15,435 nt of DNA from contig CAZPJD010000226.1 of NCBI GenBank assembly GCA_964586775.1, positions 1 through 15,435 of the forward strand, given 5' to 3'. The position numbers and the translations under genes were made by a program. This stretch comes from JADLEX01 sp964586775. GTDB lineage: Bacteria > Lernaellota > Lernaellaia > JACKCT01. Under the pieces are notes generated by a model that ran no database searches, had not been told where the DNA came from, and was given only the letters and a program-made list of their open reading frames with translations. Of this stretch, positions 7,584 to 15,407 are shown piece after piece. How positions within the stretch are numbered: position 1 is the first letter of the stretch; every line of letters begins with the position of its first letter.

Positions 7584-10500
7584 TCACGGTGTGGGTTCCA
7601 CGAGAACCACCTCGCCGGAGTCGTCCTCGAACGCCTCGGCGGGAACGAACGCGCCATCGCCGAGGTCGTAGTCCAGAAGGCGCAACGCTCCTGACGATCG
7701 CCACCGAATTCGCCCTTCCTCTACAGTGGCCCATTCGCCGTCCGGAAGTTGCCACACTTCTCGAATCGCCGCGCCGGTGTTCGCGTCCCAAAGGCGGACT
7801 GTTCCGCCAGCTCCGGCCGATGCTAGACGCGATCCGTCCGGTGACCACGCTGCGTAGCCGCTCCCCCTCATCTCGCGGATCATCTTTCCGGAGTCCGAAT
7901 TCCATATGTAGACCGTTCCGTCAGCCCCGGCAGAAGTCAGACGAGTTCCGTCCGGCGCCCATGCAACGGACGAGACGGAGTCAATGTGCCCTTTCATCTC
8001 GCGGATCATCTCGCCTGTGCCCGCGTCCCAAAGGCGGACTGTTCGGTCGCTTCCGGCGGAGGCCAAGCGCGCTCCATCCGGCGACCACGACACGGACCAA
8101 GTCCAACCATCGTGCCCTTTCATCTCGCGGATCATCGCATCGGTTTCCAGGTCCCAGAGGCAAATAGATTCGCCACCTCCGGCCGCCGCCAGACACGTTC
8201 CGTTTGGCGACCACGCGACAGTCCAGACCCAGCTAGTGTGTCCTTTCATCTCGCGGATCATCGCTCCGGTGTCCGCGTCCCAAAGACAAATCGTTTTGTC
8301 GACTCCCGCCGACGCCAGACGCTTACCGTCCGGCGACCACGCGACAGACCACACCCAGCCAATGTGTCCTTTCATCTCGCGGATCATCGCTCCGGTGTCC
8401 GCGTCCCAAAGACAGATCTTTTTGTCGAATCCCGCCGACGCCAGACGCTTACCGTCCGGCGACCACGCGACAGACCAAGCCCAACCAACGTGCCCTTTCA
8501 TCTCGCGGATCATCGCGCCGGTGTCAGCGTCCCAGAAGCGGACCTTCCCGTCACCACCGCCCCAAGCCAGACACGTTCCGCCCGGTGACCAAGCGACGGG
8601 GTGGTCTGAGCCACTGCGACTTCCGATCTCTCGGATCGTCGCGCCGGTTTCCGCGTCCCATAGGTTGAACGTTCCGTCACCCCCGCGCGACGCAAGATGC
8701 GCTCCGTTCGGTGTCCACGCAATAGACGAGACATTTTCAGTGCGTCCTTGCATCTCGCGAATCATCGCACCGGTGTCGACATCCCAGAGGCGGATCGTAC
8801 CATCGGCTCCGGCCGACGCCAGACGCGCTCCGTCGGGTGCCCACGCGACGTCAAGGGCTCTTATGGAGTGCCCTCCGATCTCACGGATCATCAACCCGGT
8901 GTCAGCGTTCCAGATGCGGACCTTTCCGTCGCCATCGCCCGACGCCAGATGTGTTCCGTCCGGCGCCCACGCGACGGATAGGACCATTTCGGTGTGCTCA
9001 TTCGTCGTAAGGATCATCGCGCCGGTGTCCGCATCCCAGAGTCGAATTGATCCTTCGTCTCCGCCCGATGCCAAGCGTGTTCCACTTGGTGACCATTTGA
9101 CGGAAATGAACCAATTGGTGTTCGTTTTCATTTCGCGAATCATCGCACCGGTGTCCGCGTCCCACAGGCGGACTATTTCGTCACCTCCGGCCGATGCCAG
9201 ACGCGTTCCGTCCGGCGACCATGAGACAGACGAGACCGGTGCAGTGTGTCCTTTCATCTCGCGGATCATCGCACCGGTACTAGCGTCCCAGAGGTGGACT
9301 TCCCCGCCGCGACCACCAGACGCTAGAAAACGCTGATTCGGCGACAAGTCGAAGTCCACGACGTTTCCGACTGAGTTGAGAGTCTGCGTCAATCGAAGCG
9401 TCTTTGCGTCGTAGCAATTCAATGCGTTCGAAGTCGCCGCCCATAACGACCTTCCGTCTCGTGAGTACTGCAGCTTCCCACGAGTCTCGAACGGTTCTCG
9501 TGATCGAAGTATTCGTCTCATTTCCGCATTGATACTCTCGAATTCAGTCGTCTGTTCTATTTTCGATCCGATAAACGCGTTTATTGGGGGACCTCCTGCG
9601 ATGGCGGCGATCCCGGGCGGCGTCGAGCGAGCCCATCCGCTCATGCGCATGTTTGCGCATGTGCCCGATGCGCCCGTAAAGTCGATGGAAACGCCTCGAA
9701 TTCCGCTGAGGTCCGCGCCGGTGACGTCGGAATGGGTTGCCGAAACGTCGTTCCAGTCGGCGCCGACGCACGACGCGCCGGTTAGCCTTGCGCGGTCGAG
9801 TTGCACGTTCTGAAGCGACACGTAGGTGAGTTCCGCGCCGGACAAGTCCGCCCCCGTCAGATCGGAATACTTGATGGACGAGCCGAGCCAGATCGAATGC
9901 GCGAGATAGGCATTCTGCCAACGCAGTCCCGCCAGGCGGCATTCCAGAAATTTTGCGTTTCTCGCCGACAGGTCGCGCAGATGGGTGCCGCCCAGATTCG
10001 CCCGTTGAAACCGTGCGCCGTCCCAATTTACATTGGTGAAACTCGCGCCGGAAAGCCGCGCGCCATCGAGGTTCGCGCCAGGCATCTCGATCCGTGCAGG
10101 ACTCGGGCTATCGCCGCGCCCCGCCTGTTTCCATCTGTGAACGAGAACTAGGGCGTTTTCGCTGACGCGACTGCGATAGGCACCTTCCAGAATGCCCGCC
10201 AGAAAGGACGATACCGCCGGGCGATCATCGCGAAACTCGGCGACGAAGAGCAGATCGAGAAAGAAGTCGGCGACTTCGCGGGGAATCATCGGCAGGCCCA
10301 GAACTTCCGAGCGGCCGTCGATGAGCTCGACGAGCAAGTGTCTGGCGAGGAAAAACTCCGAAAACGACCGATGGGCGAACGAAAAGTTGCCCTCGTGGTC
10401 GCGAGAGAGAAAGGTCGCGGTGCGCACGTCCGCGTACATGCGGTCGGCGTCCTCCGGGGTGCCGACCACCCAGTTTTCATCCGACAGGAACTTTCGGATG

Positions 10501-13253
10501 GGTCCTGTTACCCATTTGTCCAGCTTCTTGTGGTGGATCTTGGTGAGACCCTTCAAAAAGAACTCGTGGGCGAGGCGGCCCATGATCGCGGGTTTTTCCT
10601 CGCGGCGGATGAAGTGCTTTCCCTCATCGCGGTCGAGCCACTCCTCGACGAGCTGCTCATATAGAGTACCCGCACCGACTACCTCGCCTTGGCGCTGCCT
10701 CTCGGCCAGCGCGTCCACGCGCGGCGCGATGAAGCCGAGCAGGTAGGGCCGTCGGCTGAGTTCCTTGAGGTCGTAGATCGTACCCATGGTGTCGAGCACG
10801 GATTCCACTCTTTCGCTCCCCACCACCATTTCGAGATAGCCGCGAATCCGCGGTTCGTCGAAGGGGAGCAGGTAGGCGATCTCGAAGTCGTCATCCCGAA
10901 AGCCATCCTGTCCCGCGTCGCCGCCGCCGCCGCTGCCCCGCGCGCGGTTGGTCTCTTCCGACGAACTCTTAAAGTAGTGCGTTCTTCCCGAAAGAATCGT
11001 TCGCGCCTTGCCGGGCGCGGCATGAATCGACCGGAGCACCTCGAAAAACTGGTCCGCCTCCTTGGCGGTCAGGTGCGCTACCTTTTCGTCGAGTCCGTCG
11101 AAGATGAAGAGGAAGCGCCCGGCCCGCGCGGCCTCGATCGCCAGTTGGGCGTCGATGTCGTATTCCAATCGGTCGAAAACGTCTTTTACCAGAGTGGGGA
11201 GCACGGGGATCTTTTGCGCGCCCCCCGCGTCGCGAACGAAATGGACGTGCCGAAGGTCGATATAGATCGGTACTGGAACGGGTTTACCCTGCTCTCGTTG
11301 CTTGACGAGCGATCGAGCGAACATTCGGCACAAAAACGTCTTGCCCATCCCGTAGTCGCCGAGCAAGAGCGCGAACGGTTTGCTTGACTGGTCGAGCCAA
11401 GTATTCAGAAACGTCATGGCATCCTTGGGCTCGGCCTTTGTCGCACCCTTGATCTCGACCAGCGACCGCTGAAACACGCGATCACGATAGAGTCCGCTCC
11501 TTTCGTCATCGACGAGCCCCAGCGCGCGATCGGGTGGCGTCGTGTGCATTTTCACGGCTTTGGGGTGTTCGCAGCGCCGAACCACATGATAGGTGCGCCG
11601 ACCATCGCGCCCGCCCTTGCGTTTGACGTGCTCATAGCGCGGGTCGTCGTCGTCGAAAACGACGATGTCGGCATTCAGGGATACCAGCAACTCGCACAAT
11701 TCGGTGAGGTGTTGATTCAGGACTTTCGGCGCCATCGTAAAGCTTTTTCCGAGCGGCGAGACGAATACCGACATCTCGCCGTGCGGGTGCTTGTCGATGG
11801 CGATTTCAACGGCCGCCCCGGTCAGGGGCATGGTCTTTCGCTTCGGCTGAGGATCGGAGGGTTCTCCGAACTCGGGCCGTAAAACGTATCCGCTTCCCAA
11901 ATCGCGGCGATGGTATTCCTGGAGCGGGGCTCCCCATTGGTCCTTCAGAGGCAGTTTCCATCCCTGAACGAAAACCGGCGGCGCTTCTTTCCAGTGACGC
12001 TGAAGAAGCGCCACATCGGACGTCTCGAGCACTCCTTCCAGAATCACGCCGCGAAGGTTTTGACGGGCTGGGAATCTGCGCTTCAGCGCGGTCATCGCGT
12101 CATCGGGATAACCCGGACTCGCGTCCAAGAGCTTTCGCGTCTCCCGAAAGTCGCTTTTTTCCACAGCGACGTGCGCGCGCAAGGCGTCTTTGATGTCGGC
12201 GGCGAGGGAGCCGGAATCGTCCATGGCGAGGGTTGCGCCCCAAGCGTCCTTCAATCGCAGAATCGGACTGCAGTGTTTCGCCTCGCAGGATTCATGGACC
12301 TCCAAAACGAGTTGGCCGACGGGAAACGCAATGCACTCCCGAACCAGAGCGTGGATGACTTCGCCCATATCGATCAGCGCGGGCGTGAGATTCAAGTGGA
12401 ATCGGAGCGCGTCGACGGCGGCGCGTCCGGCATGCCATCCGTCGAGCATGGCGCGACGATAGTGTTCGATCGTTTCCGCCGCCGCCACGAAAAGGGCGGC
12501 GTCGAGCACCGACGGGGGAATACGCCACTCGGGGGTGTCCGTCGGTTTTTTCGCCCAACCCATCAGGCTGCCGTATCCGCGACCATCGGGACCAAGGGCG
12601 ACGCACTCGAATCCACACAGCGGGTTCTCCGCGGAGCCGGGTCGGATCTCAACGATCGGTTCGAAGATCACCGCGAGATTGCGCAGATGCCAACGATCGG
12701 ATTCGGGGAGTTCCTTCCACAGATCGGGGAAGAATCTGGATAGCGTCCGTGCGACCGCTCGCGGGAATCGTGCAACGGCGTCCAACGCCGGTGTTTCGGA
12801 ACCGTCCCATAGATCGGCGGCGACAGGGTCGTCGGTGACCTTGCGCGAGATGAATTTCGAGGGATTGTAGGCCCCGCCATCGTCCTCCAAGCGAGCCGAA
12901 TTGATTCCGCTCACCTTCGCGACGATCTCCGTGACCTCGGGCCGTTCGGAAAGGAAATAAACAGTCTTGGTCGAGACGGGACCTTTGCCCACGTCGGTGA
13001 CGAGCATCAGCGACGCGCCGATTTCGATGAGCGCCGTATTGAGTCGCCCTTTGAAAACGTGAAAACTCTTTACGGAGCTTTCGGAAGCGACTTTGGGGTA
13101 GAGCGCCTTCGCGGCCTTGAGCAGACCGATTTGATCCGCGTCGCGAAAGAGACGCTTGAGGATCGGAATTTGCTTCTTGAATTTTCCCGCGCCCGCGAGA
13201 CGGTCGAGAATTTCGCCGAGCTCCTTGCCGGTGAGTCGTTCGTTGCTGGACAT
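7584..13253 (-). CDS. Giant NACHT NTPase with pentapeptide and WD40 repeats (bacterial NLR-like, candidate defence protein)
   Basis: 1889 residues in one frame. Residues 1-600 match no family I recognise; they begin with a short helical segment and include an Asp-rich stretch near 534-537. The NACHT module follows: Walker A GDYGMGKT (632-639), Walker B FLFIFDGLDE (714-723), sensor-like ILSGRTHYF (753-761), DLKELSRRPYLLGF (828-841) and FAHRSFSEFFLARHL (959-973), the usual end of the helical region. A Gly/Asp loop (772-784) is inserted after the sensor. Pentapeptide repeats occupy about 1056-1205, one degenerate blade about 1252-1294, WD40 blades 1295-1835, and a capping tail to 1889. No signal peptide or membrane helix. 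In known STAND proteins the C-terminal repeats sense a ligand, NACHT oligomerises on nucleotide exchange, and the N-terminus is the effector; the antiphage role is inference. Start: ATG 13251-13253 with GGAGG five bases upstream; ATG 13265 is an alternative that could be read leaderless. Confidence 0.9.
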   Translation of the reverse strand: MSSNERLTGKELGEILDRLAGAGKFKKQIPILKRLFRDADQIGLLKAAKALYPKVASESSVKSFHVFKGRLNTALIEIGASLMLVTDVGKGPVSTKTVYFLSERPEVTEIVAKVSGINSARLEDDGGAYNPSKFISRKVTDDPVAADLWDGSETPALDAVARFPRAVARTLSRFFPDLWKELPESDRWHLRNLAVIFEPIVEIRPGSAENPLCGFECVALGPDGRGYGSLMGWAKKPTDTPEWRIPPSVLDAALFVAAAETIEHYRRAMLDGWHAGRAAVDALRFHLNLTPALIDMGEVIHALVRECIAFPVGQLVLEVHESCEAKHCSPILRLKDAWGATLAMDDSGSLAADIKDALRAHVAVEKSDFRETRKLLDASPGYPDDAMTALKRRFPARQNLRGVILEGVLETSDVALLQRHWKEAPPVFVQGWKLPLKDQWGAPLQEYHRRDLGSGYVLRPEFGEPSDPQPKRKTMPLTGAAVEIAIDKHPHGEMSVFVSPLGKSFTMAPKVLNQHLTELCELLVSLNADIVVFDDDDPRYEHVKRKGGRDGRRTYHVVRRCEHPKAVKMHTTPPDRALGLVDDERSGLYRDRVFQRSLVEIKGATKAEPKDAMTFLNTWLDQSSKPFALLLGDYGMGKTFLCRMFARSLVKQREQGKPVPVPIYIDLRHVHFVRDAGGAQKIPVLPTLVKDVFDRLEYDIDAQLAIEAARAGRFLFIFDGLDEKVAHLTAKEADQFFEVLRSIHAAPGKARTILSGRTHYFKSSSEETNRARGSGGGGDAGQDGFRDDDFEIAYLLPFDEPRIRGYLEMVVGSERVESVLDTMGTIYDLKELSRRPYLLGFIAPRVDALAERQRQGEVVGAGTLYEQLVEEWLDRDEGKHFIRREEKPAIMGRLAHEFFLKGLTKIHHKKLDKWVTGPIRKFLSDENWVVGTPEDADRMYADVRTATFLSRDHEGNFSFAHRSFSEFFLARHLLVELIDGRSEVLGLPMIPREVADFFLDLLFVAEFRDDRPAVSSFLAGILEGAYRSRVSENALVLVHRWKQAGRGDSPSPARIEMPGANLDGARLSGASFTNVNWDGARFQRANLGGTHLRDLSARNAKFLECRLAGLRWQNAYLAHSIWLGSSIKYSDLTGADLSGAELTYVSLQNVQLDRARLTGASCVGADWNDVSATHSDVTGADLSGIRGVSIDFTGASGTCANMRMSGWARSTPPGIAAIAGGPPINAFIGSKIEQTTEFESINAEMRRILRSREPFETRGKLQYSRDGRSLWAATSNALNCYDAKTLRLTQTLNSVGNVVDFDLSPNQRFLASGGRGGEVHLWDASTGAMIREMKGHTAPVSSVSWSPDGTRLASAGGDEIVRLWDADTGAMIREMKTNTNWFISVKWSPSGTRLASGGDEGSIRLWDADTGAMILTTNEHTEMVLSVAWAPDGTHLASGDGDGKVRIWNADTGLMIREIGGHSIRALDVAWAPDGARLASAGADGTIRLWDVDTGAMIREMQGRTENVSSIAWTPNGAHLASRGGDGTFNLWDAETGATIREIGSRSGSDHPVAWSPGGTCLAWGGGDGKVRFWDADTGAMIREMKGHVGWAWSVAWSPDGKRLASAGFDKKICLWDADTGAMIREMKGHIGWVWSVAWSPDGKRLASAGVDKTICLWDADTGAMIREMKGHTSWVWTVAWSPNGTCLAAAGGGESICLWDLETDAMIREMKGHDGWTWSVSWSPDGARLASAGSDRTVRLWDAGTGEMIREMKGHIDSVSSVAWAPDGTRLTSAGADGTVYIWNSDSGKMIREMRGSGYAAWSPDGSRLASAGAGGTVRLWDANTGAAIREVWQLPDGEWATVEEGRIRWRSSGALRLLDYDLGDGAFVPAEAFEDDSGEVVLVEPTP
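7749..9371 (-). repeat. WD40 repeat array with exact 126-bp periodicity
   Basis: Thirteen blades (residues 1295-1835) follow one degenerate blade, giving 14, which suits two seven-bladed propellers. The consensus unit contains SVAWSPDG, RLASAG, IRLWDADTG and AMIREMKGH. The codon for the Met of IREM, or its equivalent, recurs at 7869, 7995, 8121, 8247, 8373, 8499, 8625, 8751, 8877, 9003, 9129 and 9255: eleven consecutive intervals of exactly 126 bases. Units starting at 8247 and 8373 differ at 8 of 126 bases by my hand comparison. The last blade is four residues short. Confidence 0.92.
9639..10088 (-). repeat. Pentapeptide-repeat segment of the NACHT protein
   Basis: Residues 1056-1205 follow the A(D/N)LxG five-residue rule, clearest as ANLDGARLSGASF, ADLSGAELTYVSL and ARLTGASCVGADW. 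Such stretches fold as a right-handed quadrilateral beta-helix. Here it separates the NACHT module from the WD40 propellers, so it may be a rigid spacer or a second binding surface. Confidence 0.85.
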
Positions 13254-13271
13254 GGCGCCCTCCATGCGGCC

Positions 13272-13300
13272 AATCTACAGGCCGTCATGGGCGCTGTCAA
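13272..13300 (-). promoter_or_regulatory. Sigma-70-type promoter of the NACHT gene
   Basis: On the minus strand: TTGACA (13300-13295, a perfect -35), a 17-base spacer, then TAGATT (13277-13272, four of six). The expected start of transcription is near 13265, on the first of two possible ATG codons and 12 bases before the SD-preceded ATG at 13253. The leader is therefore minimal. Confidence 0.7.
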
Positions 13301-13310
13301 GCGATTTGTT

Positions 13311-13331
13311 GTGACTACGTAGTGACTACGT
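13311..13331. promoter_or_regulatory. Tandem 10-base direct repeat, possible regulator site
   Basis: GTGACTACGT occurs at 13311-13320 and 13322-13331, an 11-base period (one helical turn), with a 10-base palindrome ACTACGTAGT at the junction (13314-13323). It sits just upstream of the -35 box, about -46 to -66 from the predicted start, where an activator could bind. It also contains the stop codon of the upstream membrane-protein gene. Confidence 0.5.
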
Positions 13332-13682
13332 TTTTGATTTTGCCCGCAGCACCCACGCCGCCAGCGCCAGCGCGGCCATCTGCGGGACGCCGAGGACGAT
13401 CTGGAAGAGGTCGATGTGCGCGTTCGGCGCGAGGGTCACGGCGGTGACGCCGCCGACCGGGCCGAGGATCGCGATCCACAGCCCCTCGCGGCGGCGGGCG
13501 AGCGCGAGCAGTCCGGCCAGCGCGTAGAGTGCGACGGCGAATCCCGCCACCGCGTGCCGCGCGCCGAGCGGCTGGTCGACGAGCGTCACGAGACGCAGTG
13601 CGTGCCCACCCGCGCCCGCGCCGAGCAGCAACCCGGCCACGAGCCCCCACGCGCGTTCGATCGGCATCCATGGCGACGGCAT
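13326..13682 (-). CDS. Small four-helix integral membrane protein, unknown function
   Basis: 118 residues with four hydrophobic segments at about 8-30, 42-62, 68-85 and 92-112, short polar loops (the RRREG loop at 63-67 is positively charged) and a basic tail RAKSKT. I do not recognise the family. The start is ATG 13680-13682; a second ATG five codons in is possible, and neither has a strong SD. Its stop lies inside the direct repeat upstream of the NACHT promoter, and it reads in the same direction as the NACHT gene with a gap of only 72 bases to ATG 13253. It could be transcribed through into that gene, though the internal promoter argues for separate expression. GC-rich codon use is like the other chromosomal genes. 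Function is unknown. Confidence 0.65.
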   Translation of the reverse strand: MPSPWMPIERAWGLVAGLLLGAGAGGHALRLVTLVDQPLGARHAVAGFAVALYALAGLLALARRREGLWIAILGPVGGVTAVTLAPNAHIDLFQIVLGVPQMAALALAAWVLRAKSKT

Positions 13683-13737
13683 GATTTGCAGGCGTACAGG
13701 GTTTCGCGCGCGCGATCAATCGGAACCGTCTTTGCGC

Positions 13738-13766
13738 TTGGCCGTGCCGGGGGCATTGTGTAAGAT
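13738..13766 (+). promoter_or_regulatory. Candidate promoter for the beta-barrel/lipoprotein pair
   Basis: TTGGCC (13738-13743) and TAAGAT (13761-13766) are spaced by 17 bases, each matching four of six consensus bases. The predicted start is near 13773, giving an 18-base leader that just holds the SD (AAGGGG) of the TTG start. Confidence 0.45.
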
Positions 13767-13790
13767 GCGCGTCGGAAAGGGGCATCGTCG

Positions 13791-14426
13791 TTGAGGATTC
13801 GTCCATCCGTCATCGCCACGCTCTTGCTGGGCGCGCTTGCGTTCGCGGGGGACGCGCACGCGAAGACCGAGGCGCGCTGCGGGCTTTCGGCGGGCATCGT
13901 CGCGGGTCCGAGCCTGCCCGTGGACCGCGAAGTGAAAGACGAGTTCGACTACCTCATGCACATCGAGGCGAACGCCAAGTACTACTTCCTCTACGTGTTC
14001 TCGATCTCGGGCGACCTGGGATACGAGTACGGCCAGGGCGCGCCCAAGCGCCTGTGGAAGGACGGCGAAGCTTTCGAGCTCGACGTGCCCGGCACCAGTT
14101 TTTGGCGCGCGATGCCGATGTGGGGGACGCTGCGTCTGGAGCCGTTCCGCAAGCGGACCGTGAATCCCTTCGTGGGCGGCGCGGCGGGATACAAATACAT
14201 CGTCATGGAACGCAAGGGCACCGAGCGCCTGATCGCCGTGGAAAACTCCGACAGTGAGTGGGTGTTCCACTGGGCGGCGCTCGGCGGCTTCGACTGGATG
14301 CTTTCCGATTTCCTCGCGTTTCGACTGGAAGGGCGATACACGTCCGGGACGCCGTCGCGGGAGTTCTTCATGGAAAAGGACCTCGGGACGCTCGACATCC
14401 TGGGCGGGATCAATATCTATTTTTAA
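13791..14426 (+). CDS. Exported outer-membrane beta-barrel-like protein
   Basis: 211 residues. A signal peptide (RIRP, hydrophobic core to about 19, then AHA before K25) directs export. The mature part shows alternating hydrophobic/polar strands with Gly-rich turns (GDLGYEYGQG, NPFVGGAAGYKY, FRLEGRYTSG, LGGINIYF) and ends in Phe, as outer-membrane barrels usually do; about eight strands would fit the length, like an OmpA-like or OmpW-like small barrel. The start is TTG at 13791, with AAGGGG eight bases upstream; there is no suitable ATG or GTG before the hydrophobic core. It is followed after 74 bases by the lipoprotein gene on the same strand, probably one transcript. The fold is inferred from pattern only; the cargo or role is unknown. 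Confidence 0.72.
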   Translation: MRIRPSVIATLLLGALAFAGDAHAKTEARCGLSAGIVAGPSLPVDREVKDEFDYLMHIEANAKYYFLYVFSISGDLGYEYGQGAPKRLWKDGEAFELDVPGTSFWRAMPMWGTLRLEPFRKRTVNPFVGGAAGYKYIVMERKGTERLIAVENSDSEWVFHWAALGGFDWMLSDFLAFRLEGRYTSGTPSREFFMEKDLGTLDILGGINIYF

Positions 14427-14500
14427 CGAAGCCGCGCGCGCGGCGAACGATGGTGGACGTACGGATTCGACCGCGAAACGCGGCCCAGAGAGGGATGACG

Positions 14501-15388
14501 ATGAAACGCGTGGGATTGTTGTTGTTGGCGGCGCTGCTCGCATTCGCCGCGGCGTGTGACGATGTGGACGTGAGCGAGGACGGTATCGGCGCGACGGGCA
14601 CGCTGCCGCTCGTGCCCTTCAACCTGCCGTTCTATCCGTCGGACGTGACGCTCGACGGGCTCGATTCGAGCCTCGAGGATCTGGCGGACGACTACGGCGT
14701 GGGTTGGCTCTTCGACAACGACAGCGTTGCGGGCGCGATGGAGGACGTCGAGGACGAGCTGCGCGACGCGTCGCTCGAAATCCTGCAGCCGGGCGTGCTG
14801 TCGGTCTCGGCGGACAATCAGATCGCGGAGAGTATCCGCGGCGTCGTCGAGGTCACCAAGGTCGGCGTGAACTTCGAGGTCTCGAACGACACCGAGGAGA
14901 TGGCCGCCGTGCCGGTGGAGTTTCAGATCTTCATGGGCGATGGCGAGTTGGCCGAGGCGTGGGACGAGAGCGTGATGATTCCGTTTTCCGATCCCCGCGT
15001 GGACGAGGACGGCAAGTTCATCGTCGAGCCGGGCGAGTCGATCGAACTTTCCATCGACAACGTGCCGCACCTGGTGGACGCGCTCAACGAATCCGAGTCG
15101 TTCGGCGTGGGCTACAAATCGATCTACCGCGTGGGCGATGCGGAACACGGCGCGGATCTGGGCGCGGTGATCGACGTGTTCGGGCTGTGCATCCTGTCGC
15201 AGTTCATCGGCGTCATCGACGGCGATTGCCCGTCGCTCGAGGAACTCGTCGCGTGGCACCTGACCGTCAAGAAGTTCGAGCTCGTGATCTCCGCCGAAGC
15301 CGACTGGGAGATTCCGTCCATCGAGGAGTGCAGCGAGTTCGCCGACGAGTTCGGCCTCGACTACCTCGCCGAAGCCTGCACCGAATAG
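14501..15388 (+). CDS. Acidic secreted lipoprotein, unknown function
   Basis: 295 residues. The N-terminus MKRVGLLLLAALLAFAAAC is a lipoprotein signal with C19 as the lipidated residue, followed by DDVDVSED. The mature protein is strongly acidic and appears beta-rich in its middle (VVEVTKVGVNFEVSN, then VPVEFQIFMGD and FIVEPGESIELSIDN), with Cys residues near the end that could form disulfides. I do not recognise a family. The start ATG 14501 is chosen because AGAGAGGG ends six bases before it; ATG 14495 is two codons longer but directly abuts the SD. It follows the beta-barrel-like gene and ends in a perfect terminator, so the pair may work together in the outer membrane (inference). Confidence 0.78.
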   Translation: MKRVGLLLLAALLAFAAACDDVDVSEDGIGATGTLPLVPFNLPFYPSDVTLDGLDSSLEDLADDYGVGWLFDNDSVAGAMEDVEDELRDASLEILQPGVLSVSADNQIAESIRGVVEVTKVGVNFEVSNDTEEMAAVPVEFQIFMGDGELAEAWDESVMIPFSDPRVDEDGKFIVEPGESIELSIDNVPHLVDALNESESFGVGYKSIYRVGDAEHGADLGAVIDVFGLCILSQFIGVIDGDCPSLEELVAWHLTVKKFELVISAEADWEIPSIEECSEFADEFGLDYLAEACTE

Positions 15389-15407
15389 TCCTCGCGACGA
15401 TCGAAAA

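Noticed and set aside
7545..7589. Inverted repeat CCGTGAG...CTCACGG between the convergent GH5 and NACHT stops
   Set aside because: Only 7 bp with a 31-base loop and no T-run; too weak to call a terminator.
7869..9270. Regularly spaced similar 15-20-base segments, CRISPR-like at first sight
   Set aside because: The spacing is 126 bases, the 'spacers' are themselves similar, and the whole is in frame as WD40 blades.
7984..9336. 450-codon open frame on + with regular PFISRIIAPVSASQ-like repeats
   Set aside because: The repetition is the mirror of the 126-bp WD40 units on the minus strand; no SD or independent family signal.
13716..14543. 275-codon minus frame over the beta-barrel gene
   Set aside because: Antisense shadow without motifs; the + frame has a signal peptide, SD and promoter candidate.
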